Source: Scalesia atractyloides
Taxonomy: Eukaryota; Streptophyta; Magnoliopsida; Asterales; Asteraceae
Direction: 5' to 3'
Assembly (NCBI GenBank): GCA_947069175.1
Contig: CAMTDV010000023.1
Coordinates: forward strand, 91,138,240-91,202,239
DNA length: 64,000 nucleotides
A program made the position numbers and the translations under genes. Within the stretch, counting starts at the first letter, position 1. The number at the start of each line of letters is the position of its first letter. Shown here piece after piece: positions 46,687 through 59,215 of the stretch. The notes under the pieces are model-generated. The model saw only the letters and a program-made list of their open reading frames with translations. It was not told the origin of the DNA and ran no database searches.

Positions 46687-47941
46687 GCCTTGAAGCTAGA
46701 ATGAGAAATTTTTTGTGGGCAGGATCTAGTAATTTCAACAAAATTCGTTGGGTGGCTTGGGAGCGGGTGGTTTTACCAAAGAAATTAGGGGGCTGGGTAT
46801 AAACAAAGTTAAAGATGTCAATGAAGCGCTTTTGTCAAAATGGATTTTGAGATTTAAGGTTGAGGATCAAAGCCTGTGAAGGAGAGTGATAGATGCGTCC
46901 ACTTTAGAGTGAGAAGCGGTGCTTTTTTAACACACAATCATTTGATATCGCGGTAATAAATTGGAAAATAAATTGATTATGAGCGGTAAAAGTTTTCATA
47001 AATTCATCAAAGGTAAGTTGGGTAAGGAAGGGATGTTCGGTTTTGGGTTGATATTTGGGAGGGTAATGTGGCTCTCAAAAAGAAGTGGCCACGACTTTTT
47101 GAGATTGAAACAGATAAATATTGCAAAGTGACGGATAGGGTTGGGCAGGATAGTGAGGGGTGGGAATGGTCTAGAAACCCTGAGTCGGCTGAGGAAATGT
47201 TCGAATGGATGGAATGCCAGGATCTGCGGTGAGGACGAAGTTTTCCGGGTCAAAAGATTCATGGATTTGGTTGGGGACGAATCTGAAGGTTTCTCTGTAA
47301 GTTCGGTTAAAAAATTACAGGTAAATGATAGGGGGGATTTGGGGCTTTTTAAGTTTACATGGTGTAGGTGGGTACTGCTGAAGTGTAACATCATGGCATG
47401 GCTTGGCTTGAGGGCGAACATGGATAGACTTGCTACATGTGTGAACCTCAAAAAAGAAACATTCACATCCCATCGGCTTCTTGCTTATTCTGTGAAGAGG
47501 AAGATGAATCGTGTAAACATTTGGTCACGACTTGCATTTTCGCGAACAGAATATGGATGTCCCTTAGTGCTTGGTGCATGATACCCCGTTGTATGTTTTT
47601 GCATTCAAAGACCTTATGAGGCTCATAATTTTCTTAATTTAGGTGCTAAAGGAAAAAAGGTTATTCACGGCCTTATCATGGTTACATGTTGGTGCATTTG
47701 GAAAGGTAGGAATGAGATGGCGTTCGAAAACAAGAGAGTTACTACACAAGACATTTTGGGAAAGGTTAAATCGAGAAGTTACGTTTGGTTGAAGATTAGG
47801 TCTTCTTTTAAATCCATTAGTTAGGTGGATTGGTAATTGTCTTGCCCTTTGCCCGTTTGGGTCGGGGTCGTGTTTTGTAATGGCCTTTTTCCCCTTTTAG
47901 GTCGGAGACGTTTTTAATGAAGTTAATTTTCAAAAAAAAAA
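46687..47941 (+). mobile_element. 5'-truncated LINE relic with poly(A)
   Basis: The translation begins after the RT core: CLEARMRNFLWAGSSNFNKI and RWVAWERVVLPKK. A one-base loss inside the GGLG motif shifts the frame, then ALLSKWILRFKVEDQSL follows. Next come RFWVDIWEGNVALKKKWPRL, FEIETDKYCKVTDRV and the zinc module CLFCEEEDESCKHLVTTC. It ends ...TCWCIWKGRNEMAFENKRV and SRSYVWLKIRSSF before a stop. A GC-rich 3' UTR leads to a poly(A) at 47932-47941. This is the most complete of the LINE relics here. No clear target duplication was found. Confidence 0.85.
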
Positions 47942-47984
47942 TGCTTTTTCTCTGACAAACAATTTTATAAAGAACCTACTACAT

Positions 47985-48165
47985 AATAGTAATACTTATA
48001 TCTTTGTGACCCATGCTTTTTTTTCATAATCATGTGACACAAATAAAATTTGCGACAAGTCGTATTTTTAAAATAAGTATTATGAAAATATTTAACAAAT
48101 TTTTTATTGTATAAATGTATTTAAGTATGTTCATCTTTTATCAAATTTTCAAACACTTAGCCTTG
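47985..48165. repeat. dispersed repeat, second copy at 51275-51490
   Basis: It shares 'aatacttat...tatggtcaatgct'-type text, 'cataatcatgtgaca', 'aaatcgtat' and 'tttaaaa' blocks in the same order with 51275-51490. A short related piece lies at 46660-46688. The family is unknown. Confidence 0.45.
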
Positions 48166-48824
48166 TTAAATATTCATATAAAACTATAAACAAAAGATCA
48201 ACATTAGGACAGGAACGAACTAAAATACTAATCCAATCTAACTGTCTACAACCAACAAAGTTACGATTTATATGTATAACCAATGCATATTTTGATCGGA
48301 AAAAAGCAAAACCCGGTCACAAACGATAAACTAAAAACACAGAAGCAAACTTCATTTGACCAGTTATTTTCCCAACTCGAATGAACTTGTGAGAAAGCAA
48401 ACAAATAGGTATAAAATAGTAATAACACCGAATTTTAGCGTGGAAAACCATCAAAATAAGAGTAAAAACCACGGGACTACTACAGCAACTTCAAATCCAC
48501 CTATCACCAATAATACAGCAATACAAAGTCTACATAGATAAAATTAGAGGCATACAAAATCATCATATACTTGACAAAAACTAACTTCAAGTATATAAAA
48601 TATAAACAAAACGAATAAACGAGTAAGAGGTATCACCAAACAAGAGATTATTATTCGATCTTTGGAACGTCTTTAGAAAAGCTAAGAATATTGGAGCTCT
48701 ATTTTCTTCTTCGTTTTGATGGAAGAAGGAACACCAAAATTACCCTAATAATTTTTCTTCTTCTAACATGTAACTCATACTTCAAGAAAGGAAAACCCTT
48801 GTCTTTTATTTTGTCTGTGTCAAC

Positions 48825-48928
48825 AGTATGTTGGTGAAAGTTCCTGATCCAACGAGTTTAGATGGAAGTTTGGATAAGATAAAGTATTTTGAAACTATGA
48901 AAGATTTGATTCGAAATGTGAAGATCAA
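48825..48928 (+). other. exon-like open segment inside the copia element
   Basis: On the strand opposite to gag, 'caacag' is followed by an open frame reading MLVKVPDPTSLDGSLDKIKY then FETMKDLIRNVKIK, and then 'AAG|GT'. It is bounded by splice-like AG and GT dinucleotides and has protein-like composition. I do not recognise the family. It could be a captured host exon or chance. Confidence 0.3.
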
Positions 48929-48966
48929 GGTTTGCTTCCCTTTGTTATTCGGACCTCTACTTTGAC

Positions 48967-49578
48967 TTATCCCCTACTTTTTATGACTAAGACATCTGAA
49001 TGTGAAAAGGAATCCTGTGATTTTCTTCTCATCTGGTCATTTAAAATACCGCCTTTAGTCATTTCCATAGTAATAGTACCATTTGCTGCAGAGTTGGAAA
49101 AATGATGTACTAAAAGCCTCCCAAGAATCCGATAAAGTACCAAGAAGCCATGAGCCTTGTATCTCGTCTTCAAACTTAATACCAATTCCAGCAAGCTGAT
49201 TAATAATACCCTGAAAACATATAAATGATCAGTAACAGGAGTTCCATTATTATACTTCAAGTTAATCAACTGTTTAATCAAGAACAATGTATTGTTCCCG
49301 GTGTTTCGAGCGTACAACTCTTGAAGCTTGTTCCACAAAGTACTAGAATCAGTCTCCCCGCTAATATAGTTCAGAACATTATCATCAACCCATTGGTGAA
49401 TATAGCCATAAACTTTGCATGATATTCTATTCCTTGTCTGTTTTACCTTAAAGTTTATTAGTATATGAAACACAAGCATATAATAATCGTTCACATAAAG
49501 GAGATCTTCCATCTTGACTCTCCAAACATGATAATTAGAACCATTCGGATTCACAATCCTACTTGTATTAGTTTCCAT
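48967..49578 (-). pseudogene. copia gag fragment
   Basis: It starts METNTSRIVNPNGSNYHVWR, the N-terminal gag signature NYxxWxxxMxxLL. It continues GYIHQWVDDNVLNYISGETD, LWNKLQELYARNTGNN and FLIKQLINLKYNNGTPVTDH. This is the UBN2/gag-polypeptide core. After about residue 130 the frame drifts. No zinc knuckle is seen. Confidence 0.82.
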
Positions 49579-50109
49579 CGTTCAAACAAGTTTCAACCCA
49601 ACAATAAGAGCCAATGGCTCCAATATCACTTTGATGGGAAAAAAACGTGAAACTTGGTTATAAACTATAACTAAAAACGCAGAAGCAAACTTTGTTTGAC
49701 CAAATATTTTCCCAACTCGAAATGAACCTGTTAGGAAGCAAACAAATAGGTATAAAAATAATAATAATAAAGAGAAATCAAATTTTAGCATGGAAAACCT
49801 CTCAAAAAGAGAGTAAAAGCCACGGGACTACTAGTCGCTTAAATTCCACTATCACCAATAATAGAGCAATACAAAATCTTCTTAGATAAAACTAGAAGTA
49901 TACAAAATCATCATATACTTGTCACAAACCAGCATCAAGTATATCAAATAGAAACAAAACACATAAGCGAGTAAGAGGTATCACCAAGCAAGAGAGTATT
50001 ATTGATCTCTCTGGAATGTCTTCTGGAATACCCAAGAAAATTGGAGCTCTATATTCTTCTTTGTGGAAAATGGGAAGTGAAAAAGGACATTGACATGACA
50101 TGAAATTAT

Positions 50110-50560
50110 TGGCTAGGGAAAATATTTACCACTCCCCGTTTGAATAGCACCCCTTCCACCTTTTAACATCACCAAACACCCTGCCTTAAACTCATCTCTA
50201 ATTGTGCCACCACCTATTGTAGTTGATGGTGACAGGTAAAAATGAATCAAGTAAAATATAATACAAATAAACCTTCAAAAATGATGAGGAATGTGAATTA
50301 TAGCGAAAATTACTATTTTAGTAATTTCTTATCACAAAAATCAAATAGTAAAATCTTATAACCAAAGTTAAATTTCTAGTCATTTTCCTAATTATCAGTT
50401 GCAATAACCTTATACACAACTAAAAGGTCTTCACAATCTCAAAAGCAACTTAACAATCTTAGAGTAGCTATCAAAATTGCAAGACTCTTCAACTGTTCTT
50501 AACTACTTTTTAGTCAAGATGAAAGTCAAACACTCAAAACATAAAGCAAAAAATATAAGT
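50110..50560. other. intergenic, no gene seen
   Basis: Nothing is recognised. Confidence 0.6.
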
Positions 50561-50770
50561 TTCTAAACACATTCCCTAATACATGTTTTTTTTAAGGTAA
50601 CTATTATTCACAAAGCCAACTCACCAAACCGGAGGGAGGCCAAAACAACAAAGACACCAACTACAAAAAATCGAAATTACACCACTTCTCCCACGAGACA
50701 TCTCTATCATTCGATCGATTCCTATACCAGGAGACATCTCTATCATTCTAAACACATTCCCTAATACATG
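50561..50770 (-). mobile_element. LINE tail insertion with 25-bp target duplication
   Basis: Identical 25-bp copies lie at 50561-50585 and 50746-50770 (core ACACATTCCCTAATACATG). Between them is a 160-bp insert that on the minus strand ends in a poly(A) (seen as T8 at 50586-50593). It carries a typical LINE 3' UTR 'cggtttggtgagttggcttt'. The insert contains a small internal duplication of 'gatagagatgtctc'. It is a severely 5'-truncated LINE. Confidence 0.88.
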
Positions 50771-51270
50771 TGATGCAAAATGTACAACTTTTCTTGGGAA
50801 TCAGGAACGAACCCACACCCATAAAACCCATTTCAATGCATCCAACTTTATACATGTTATTTTATAAACTAGACACTATAACTTACTTTTACTCAATTTG
50901 TATTTAACAGATAAAACCTTCACCACCATGTTGCCAAATTACCTCACACAGCTTGCAACTTCAATAGGATCAACACATCCAGACGACGATTAGTCTTCCT
51001 GTATCTTTTTGAGAGGACACAGATTCAACGCCCACAAGACTGGATACCGCCTTCTCGATGGTGCAGATTTCACTTTGATTGTTAAAGCTAACTCCCAACT
51101 CAATTATCTGAAATGTACAAAAAAAAAAGAATCAAACAACCAACAACATTAACAACAAAGACATTAGAACAACCATGGTTTTGTAAAATTATGGCTAACT
51201 GATAATTTCTGTCTTTCATTTACGCGTAAAAACCAACAAAACCAATATAGAATTGTGTGTACCCTACAAA
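50771..51270. other. intergenic, no gene seen
   Basis: Nothing convincing is recognised. Confidence 0.55.
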
Positions 51271-51517
51271 ATACTCAATACTTATTTTTATGGTCAATGC
51301 TATCGTTTTCGTTTTTTCCTTTTGCATAATCAAGTGACATGGAACCAAAAGTTTAAATAAATCGTATATTTAAAACTTGTATTAGCAAACTTCTTAAAAA
51401 ATTATTTTGATATTATAAAAAAATCGACAGAAAATCTCAATGCAAGTAGCCAAGTAATGTGTAAATGTACTTTTACCTATCTTCATGTTTTAGTCACGTT
51501 TTTGTAAATGTATGTAA

Positions 51518-51588
51518 CAATTGTGTAACAACGGGTTTCAAAAACCCACACCGTTGTGTAACAACGGGTTTCAAAAACCCGCACCGTT
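51518..51588. repeat. two tandem ~35-bp units with internal palindrome
   Basis: 'tgtgtaacaacgggtttcaa' plus 'aaaccc[a/g]caccgt' occurs twice. GGGTTTCAAAAACCC can form a hairpin in each unit. Confidence 0.85.
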
Positions 51589-51797
51589 TATTAATCAAGT
51601 GTTGGCTGAAGGTTCGTCGCATATTTATTATCGTCGCTTATTTTAAATTTGTCGCACTTAATAAATATTGTTAGAATTTAAAACCATAATAAAATAAACC
51701 TTAAATAATAAATAAAACCACAATTTATAAAAAAAACCATAAGAAAGTTAAATTAACATTTAAAGATAATAAAACAAAATTTAAAAAAAAGGGGGGG

Positions 51798-51868
51798 GGA
51801 ACCGGAATCGAACCGGAGTCTCCTGGAGACTCACACACAACTAACACCGCTGGAACACACACACCATA
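51798..51868 (-). other. tRNA-like Pol III module 3
   Basis: On the minus strand an A-box-like TTCCAGCGGTGTTAG precedes a hairpin GAGTCTCCAGGAGACTC, shaped like a variable arm. A perfect B-box GGTTCGATTCC follows. There is no matching acceptor stem. It lies about 230 bp upstream of the TATA box. Confidence 0.5.
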
Positions 51869-52387
51869 TGAGTTTGGAATCAAAACGTAAAAGTTTATAC
51901 TCCACCTAAATCTAAACCTGCGCATTAAACACTGAAACCGCCAATCTATCTTTAACTTATGTTTTGAAAACCAGCGAATTTGTAACCGATTATTTGGTCA
52001 AAACTCGTTTCAATCATCATCGGACCCTATAATCATGCACACTTTAAAACCCATAAAGTGATTGTTGAAACCTAAAGATTCAAATGATTGATCAACCCCT
52101 ATAAATACCGATAGTTCACATCTATGAGACTCGCTCCATACCTTCAAAATCTCCAATCTCAGCAAGTTTCTATTCTGGGCGGAAAGCTCGTACAGATCGC
52201 CAGAACTTCACGCCGGAAGTCGAAGTGATCGTTGTTGGTAACCGTCTTCCATTTCCTTAATTAAAAAAATCATGTGTTAATTCAATACATTTCAGTCGTG
52301 CATATGTGTCCTCAAATCGAGTTAACAGTTCTGGTTCAAGTAGTATACTGAAGAAGATGAAGTTCGAATGTGTGGTTATATATATTA

Positions 52388-52480
52388 GAAACTGTAATAT
52401 GACCGGGTTAGACACCCAACCCAGTTGGATGGGCTGGGTGCAAATCAACATCAGGTCTCGGGTTCGAGACCCTTAGTGCA
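52388..52480 (+). other. tRNA-like Pol III module 4
   Basis: The hairpin CACCCAACCCAGTTGGATGG / CTGGGTG is followed by a B-box hairpin GGTCTCGGGTTCGAGACC. Acceptor pairing is lacking. Confidence 0.45.
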
Positions 52481-52569
52481 TCGTTTCAAGACTGTTAAAT
52501 CTTTTTAAATTAAACTAATTTCTGAAATAATCTAAGGAGAGTATTAATATAATTAAAAACAGGATTCTT

Positions 52570-52652
52570 TCGGGTTAGACACGTAGCTCTGTTGGAAGAG
52601 CTGCGTGTACGCAACCGAGAGGTCACGAGTTCGTATCTTGCTACACGCTGCC
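52570..52652 (+). other. tRNA-like Pol III module 5
   Basis: CACGTAGCTCTGTTGGAAGA and GCTGCGTG form a hairpin with an A-box-like GTAGCTCTGTTGG. A weaker B-box CGAGTTCGTATC follows. Same design as the module at 52388. Confidence 0.45.
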
Positions 52653-54287
52653 AATTCCACCATTAAACCGGTCTGACACCTCATCTTGTCAGTCTGACAA
52701 GGTTTTTTTTAATTTTTTTTATTCACTTATTTTTACTATTTATTTTAATGTTTTAAAACCAATTAACAATAACTAAATACAATCAAGCAAGTTAAAATCC
52801 TAATAATTACTACCAAAAAATAACCTAAAATTTAATAAAACATATTAAATCAAAATATTAAATTTTTACATATATTTATTGAAATAATACGTTATTATTT
52901 AGGTTAGTCTCCTTCGTTGGTTACGTCCTCAATTCGTGCACCTCTTTTCAATTCAAGGAAACGCACTCATGGTGAGTGAATCCTTACAAATTCCTCTATT
53001 ATTTCATGTTTTGAGGTGTATCATGTGTCGTACATGTTTTATTTATTTAAACACTTGTGCTAACATCATTTCGTGATCAAAGGTGTATATTTGATTGTGT
53101 GGTTATGTGTGGTTACATTTTATCATTTCAGTGCAATCATTCATTAGGCCCAACAGTTCCTCTTGGGATACGAGTTGAGCATCAGGTGCCTCATTAGATC
53201 GGCTCCGTTTGATTGAGCCTTGATATCAAGTTCATCATTCATCATGTCATGTGTTCATTTTTGATATTATTTGGTTTGTGATCGTTTAGATATATACTTA
53301 TGCTCACCTATGAGTCATGCACAAATTTTTATTTAAACAACTAATATAACAATTATTTAGATGTTTTACTTAGATTCACTCGCCAACTTTTGTTGACCCA
53401 AATCTTTTGTTTTACGTATGATACAGGTGAACGAGCTGAAGAAAGAAACACATAGGAATGACCTTAGAAGATAAAACAAAACTATTATGTTCTGAACAAT
53501 GTTTTGATTTTTATTTGTGCTTGTATGACTCGTTTTGTTTGAATATTTGAAGTTTTAATTTAAATTAAATAAATATGAAACTTATTAGGAATGTCATGAG
53601 CTTTGGTGATAACCCAATTATGCCCCGACTTTTATTTCTGCTCCGGGTCGGGGTGTGACAATGTAACTGTTTGTTATGGGATTTAACATATAAATTTCGT
53701 TTGAATCATAGAGAAAGATTAAGGTATACACATACTCTAAGGAAGGTGTTTGCAAAATCTCTCACCATCCAAGATAACTTCGACTGATGACTTTTCCTCC
53801 ATCCATGTGAATCTGATAAGAGAATTTGTGAATTAGTGTCTTTGACACTATTTTTGGTTTAATATCGTCTAAAAATTCACACACATCTAAATAAGGAACA
53901 TACATGTGTAGTGAACCTTATCACCGAATTTTAGCCAACAAGAGGTTTCCGAACCAAATAAATCACGGCGGCAAAGATAGTAGCCTCCTGTGATCACCTC
54001 GAATTCAGACAGATCTCCTCCAATCTCTTCTTCCTCTTTCTTAATGTTACTCCCAAAGTTCTCTTCTTCATCTTCTTCACTATCATCCACATACACCAGG
54101 CTGGCACCACATTGGCTTACTATCAGCGCTTCATCCACGTATATACCCACAGTGACTGCATCACCAGCATCTAATATGTTTCTGATTGGCTAGTAGCTTA
54201 ACCACACAACATCTTCATCAACTTTGGGTTTGCAATACACCACAGGGTCGTATACCCATGTAAGACCCTTGCTTCTGTTGCTGATCT

Positions 54288-55206
54288 TGTTGGGTTATCT
54301 TAATGGGTATGGGTCAAACGGTTCCGAGTCAAGTACGGGTCATCAAACAACTTGCGGGTTAGCAAAAGAATGGGTCAACAAAGGCTCATTTAATCGTGGG
54401 TTTGGTAGTTACTTTTGACCGACTCTTGTTGTTATAAAAACACCGTGAAATAAAACAATTGATCACAAACTACCAACGATTTTATTGAACGAATACAAGA
54501 ATACAAGAATTGGAATGTGTTACAGAAAAGAAACGAAATCAGAAGTTATCTAACAAGTCCTAGAACCCCTTATTATAACTACTCAACCGCCTAAAATCTG
54601 TTACAACGACTTTTAAGCAAAGTTGACATAAAACCCCCCTGAACTTATAAGAAAATAAGTATCAGTCATTGTACTCCTAACAACTGAACAGAAACCACTG
54701 AACTGAAACCACTGATGATACACTAACAGTAGTTGTTAGCAAAACCACTTATACACTAACCACTGATGATACACTACAGTAGTTGTTAGCAAACTCGTTA
54801 GTGGTTGTCTAACATCAGCAGTGGTTATCTAACATCTGCTATTACTCCATCAGACATTTTTCTAACATCAGATGTTGGAACTACTCGGCAGTGGTTTGCC
54901 TTTATTCTATCAGAGGTTGGATCTACTCATCAGTAGTTTGACTTTATTGACCAAACTGAATTGCTACTTTCTTCAACACTTGTGGATGTGAATGTGTGAA
55001 GATGTGGCTGATTATAAGGAGTACGTGGACTAGTGTATTTAGCATGTGGGTTTGTTTTGTTTTTATATAAATAGCACAGTAGGGTAAGGTTATTAACGTA
55101 CTCTTAATTTCAATCAAGAAAGTGAAACAACTTTAGAAAACACAGGCTTCTTTACGTGAGTTCTTTTAGTGTGTGTTTGTGAGTTAATCTTGAGCTTGAA
55201 CCAACA
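54288..55206 (+). mobile_element. solo LTR inserted in the last TNL exon
   Basis: It starts TGTTGGGTTATC and ends TTGAACCAACA, flanked by GATCT (54283-54287) and GATTT (55207-55211), a 5-bp duplication with one mismatch. A plus-strand TATATAAATAG lies about 140 bp before the right end, as expected for an LTR. Excising it and one duplication rejoins the TNL frame exactly (LALLAKI to SNRSKGLTWVYDP). No internal region remains, so it probably arose by LTR-LTR recombination. The ACCAACA end suggests copia. Confidence 0.88.
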
Positions 55207-58065
55207 GATTTTGGCCAACAAAGCCAACTCATCATTATCCTTGGATCCTGATAATCTATATAAGCAACTTACGTTTAATCCTTGGATCCTGTTTTTCTCA
55301 TGATGAAAAGGCACACAAAAGAATAAGAATAAGGATGATGACGTATTCTCAGATGTCATCATGCTTCGATAATCTATGCCTTGCAGATAGGTGCTCATTA
55401 TACCATATTCATACAACACCTTGACCGCATAAAATTCGGTTAATTGTATGCTAAAAATATTGTAGGCGGATATAGGTTTTTTTTTGTGTGCTCGTTTGAT
55501 AGAAATTAGGAGAGATAACCTGAGTATGCCAAATCCTGCCTTTAGTAATCTCATCACCGACCAGTTCCACCGTATGATCATCATATGCTTTGATCCATTG
55601 CATGTGACCAAGTTCGGCTTCCTCAGTCTCTGCTACAGACACTAATTTAAAAAGGTCTTGAATTTCTGACAGTTTAAAACAACACTCATAAGCAACCAAT
55701 CTATATGCAACTCCAATAGCATACTTAGGATACATGAGATAGACTTCAGGTTTGGACAAGAATACAAGTTGAGTATGCGGAACATTTTAAGATTAATGTT
55801 ACTAGGCAGGTACTCAAATGGATTAACTGCTAAACACAGGTCAAACAATGATCGGGCATGGAATGCTACATAAACATCATTGTTATGATCCAGGTCACAG
55901 TTTGTGAGATCCAACAACATTAGTGGCCGGGGTAAGGAAAGCAACGGTTTTTGTGGAACCATCATGGTTTCAGGTTGTTTTACATATTTCAAAAGTTTAG
56001 TGCATCCTGTCAAATCCAGAAAATCAAGATTCTCAAGGTCTCCTGTGGATTTACAAAGATGAGTCAGACTACAACAGTTCCAGAGGATCAAAGTGTCAAG
56101 TTTAGGGAGCCGGTAGAGATTGCAGATGCTGACAAGTTTGTCACAACCTTTAAGACTTAGGTACTTGAGTGAATTAAGTCCCTATTCCAAGAATAACAAG
56201 TTTAAATTATGATTGTACATTCAAATTAACAGTCTTAAACAGAGAAGCTAAAGGGCCAAGTGATAAACAAAAGATTAAATTACTTACATCGTGGGAGCTT
56301 CAAACTTTTCCAAGTGACCCTCACTCATATCTATAGCTACCAAGCTGTTCATCAATAGCCCAGGGGTTATTGTTTGCAAAGGACATCTATGCCAGCACAA
56401 CCATATTAACTCTGGAAAATTTTCGTAGCACCCAGTGAGTTTCACATTTTTTAGTCGGAGAAGTTTCAGCTTGTCCATATTTGCAAGGGAACTTGTTTTA
56501 AGCTGTAGTGCCTGGTAGTTTAGTATGATGTAAAATAATTAGCAAGCCTCATATCTAGAGTTAAATTTAAATGCGCTAAAAATGAAGGTAAATTCCACAA
56601 CTGTCAAAATTCTATAGCTGGTATTGAAAACCACAGAATGAGGAGCAAAATCAGAAAATAAGATATCATTAGAAATTCCCTATATGTCATGTAAAGGAAA
56701 TACTATTAGCTTAATAGAACCATTAGAGGAGACATTAATTCTTCCTAATTTACTTTATTTGTCTTACCTTTGATATCATCCCAAGCTCAACCTTTCGCAT
56801 ATCGAGTGTTTGACCTTCAATTGTATCTGAACCCTAATGGAAAAGACATGAGATTTGAGAATTTTAGTGGAAATGGGAGGTTGTGCAATGAGAATAAGCT
56901 TAAAGATACACATAAGAAGCATCTTACATATCCTTTTCTCAACGCATGATAAGATTCAGTATCATTCCAGACTCTACTACGTTTTGTAGGATCTTTGGAC
57001 TCTTCACAAACTATACTTCTTCCCATATCTTGAAGCAGTTGACGCATCATCAGTTTGCAATAAGCTGAAATGGTAAGAAGGCAACTATCAATAAGGGTCA
57101 AGATCCCAGATTTAGCATATAATTCATCCTCCAGTATCAATTTTGTGACAAATTTGTCTTCACCAACAAAGAAACAAGCAATATGAAGAAACAACTCTTT
57201 GTGACTGCGAAGTGGCAAGGAGTCAAAGCTACTCTGTAATACACTTTGGATGTTACAATCAAGATCTCCTTTGGATGAATTCAGTGAATTCATTCTACTT
57301 CTCCAAATTTTTGTCATTCTAGCTCTTCTCCATGGGTCTTCATCACTGACAAACAGAGAAGATCTTAATACTTTAAGAGCAAGCGGATTTCCCCCACAAT
57401 ATTGAGCTAGTTGTATTGAAAGCTCCTTGAAACCTTCCATAGGAGTTTTGGATCGAAAGGCATGCCAGCTTAAAAGTTCTAATGATTCAAGATCATCAAA
57501 CAATTTAATCCTATGCACCTGACACCTCCAAGAAATGGACCCAAACAACACCGTTATATCTAGTAGCCTTGTTGTTAGAATCTTGCTTTTTGTAAGCACT
57601 GCCTTTTTGCCAAGTAAAATGCTTAATTGTTCGTTTTTATCAATGTCATCAAGAACAATAAGCACCCGCTTCATTTGTAGGATCTCCTCAATCTTATGTG
57701 TACCCTCATAAGAATTGGATATCCTTATTTTATTTCCACCCGAAACATCTTTGAGAAGTTGTTTTTGTACCCCAAGCAACCCATCAGCTTGTTTTCAAGT
57801 CTCTTGAATAAACCGCTGCTTTCAAAATATTGCTTATTTAAGTTATAAATGTATTGGGCAACTGTTGTCTTGCCACTACCTCCCATACCACAAATTGCTA
57901 TAGAATTGTATTGCTCATTTTTCAACCACAAATTGATGACTTCAACACGAGCCTCCATTCCAGTTAAATGGGCAGAGTACTCTGTTGTCTCAAATTTAGT
58001 TTACACTCAACTGTCTCAAACACTTCTGCAATGAAGTTTGTCTCAGACCTAGAACTGAAGAAAAC

Positions 58066-58640
58066 GCAAAAATAGCACATTGAGTGAACTGAAAAAGAAA
58101 TTGTAGCAAATGCAGTATTCTTCCTGTAACTATATTCAGAGGACTAAATATCCCTAGTACTATACTTAAAATGTACTACTGTATGATTAAGTCCTGTATT
58201 CAATTAAATTTGTCAGGGTATTGTCCTCTTACAAATAAACATATATTCAATAACAAAATCGAATCAAATACAGTAAGGAGCAAGCTTAGGCACTGTGTTA
58301 AAGCAAAACATAAATAACAAATTATATGAATAAGAGAGATAATGGCGAAATAACAAAATAAACTATAACAAGAGATAATTATTATGTGTCCAAGAAAAAT
58401 AGCAAAACAAATGTGGTATGTGCAGAAGTAAACCAGTGCTTCGGCCTGACTACAAAGAAACATATTTTAATGGTCAAATCATAGTTTCGGAAGGTGCAAG
58501 ACGCACTCAAGACGCTTAAAAAGTTCACATAGTGAATTTTATTTTAGGCGAGGCGTATAAAAATATAATTTACGACGTTTAGACATGTTTTAGGCTTGTT
58601 TAGGGCTAGTTTTGATTGTACGTAGGCTTGTTTAGGGCTA
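58066..58640. other. intron of the TNL relic, no gene seen
   Basis: This lies between the NBS exon acceptor (TTTTCTTCAG, about 58066) and the gag-like insertion. Nothing coding is recognised. 58555-58660 holds two copies of 'aggcttgtttagggctagttt'. Confidence 0.5.
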
Positions 58641-59215
58641 GTTTGGTATAATCATTTTAGACATGTTCAAACAGTTCAGACATTTATTTTGCCAGAATTT
58701 CATCAGACAATTTTTGGCGGAACGTCGCATGACCACCATGCTGCCCAACAAGCTACCCAAGGCAAAGCCTTTGAAGCCCTACAGACCTCACTCGCCTCCC
58801 TCACAGCCACCATCATCAAAAATACCGACACACTCTCATCTTCCATTACCCTTCTTGCCGCCATCACAAAACCGACACCATATCCGTCTCGACATCCATC
58901 ACAAAACTTGGTACCCATCATCACCCAATGAACAACCGTACCGACTCATCACCGACACCGGCTGCGACACCAGCCCCGGACCCCAGATTACCAATTATCG
59001 CCTCCAGCGCCAAAATGAACATGTCTTGTAGTTCTAGTTCTAAATAAATGGATTCTACATTAGACGAGGTCTGAAGATTCCTCTTCCATGCCAACATTTT
59101 GCTGACCGACCATCCCCAATTCCACCGGTCCTCACAATTGAACAAGGATGACCCACACGCTACCGAGCGCTATGTGGATACCGCACCGAATGCCATCGGA
59201 CAGACCTTCTAATAG
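58640..59215 (+). other. unassigned insertion splitting the TIR exon
   Basis: The TIR text stops at 59215. The plus strand then carries a Ser/Thr/Pro-rich frame starting MPEFHQTIFGGTSHDHHAAQ, followed by AFEALQTSLASLTATI. This loosely recalls the N-terminal coiled part of some gypsy gag proteins. No zinc knuckle or LTR is seen. It is probably foreign to the TNL gene; the family is uncertain. Confidence 0.35.

Larger units (their letters stand above)
48293..50080 (-). mobile_element. small Ty1/copia element with two LTRs and partial gag
   Basis: Direct repeats of about 450 bp at 48293-48740 and 49632-50080 share 'actaaaaacacagaagcaaac', 'ccacgggactact', 'aatcatcatatactt' and 'attggagctctat'. 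On the minus strand a degenerate primer site (TGATATTGGAGCC, 49616-49628) follows the right LTR, and gag (49578-48967) follows that. No pol is present, so this is an internally deleted, non-autonomous element. The outer LTR ends are approximate. Confidence 0.75.
51669..53660 (+). mobile_element. LTR-like block, possibly a solo LTR, with tRNA-like modules
   Basis: The candidate start is TGTTAGAATTTAAAACC and the end is CGGGGTGTGACA, the same end type as the block finishing at 2107. It contains a plus-strand TATA box (CCCCTATAAATACC, 52095-52108) and three tRNA-like modules. Near the end both blocks also share 'actcgcca' followed by 'acaggt'. No gag or pol is adjacent. The flanking 5-mers (AATAT and ATGTA) do not match, so the left boundary or the solo status is uncertain. 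Confidence 0.45.

Noticed and set aside
46660..48019. Target duplication of the LINE at 46687-47941 (AATACTTATA text on both sides)
   Set aside because: The right copy lies about 47 bp beyond the poly(A), the copies are diverged, and the same text recurs at 51277. It is a dispersed repeat.
52388..52652. Two functional tRNA genes
   Set aside because: The 5' part folds into a long hairpin instead of a D-arm, and no acceptor stem is possible. Kept as tRNA-like modules.
58200..58463. Hydrophobic 87-residue open frame, possible membrane protein
   Set aside because: It lies in the TNL intron, and the hydrophobicity reflects T-rich sequence on that strand.
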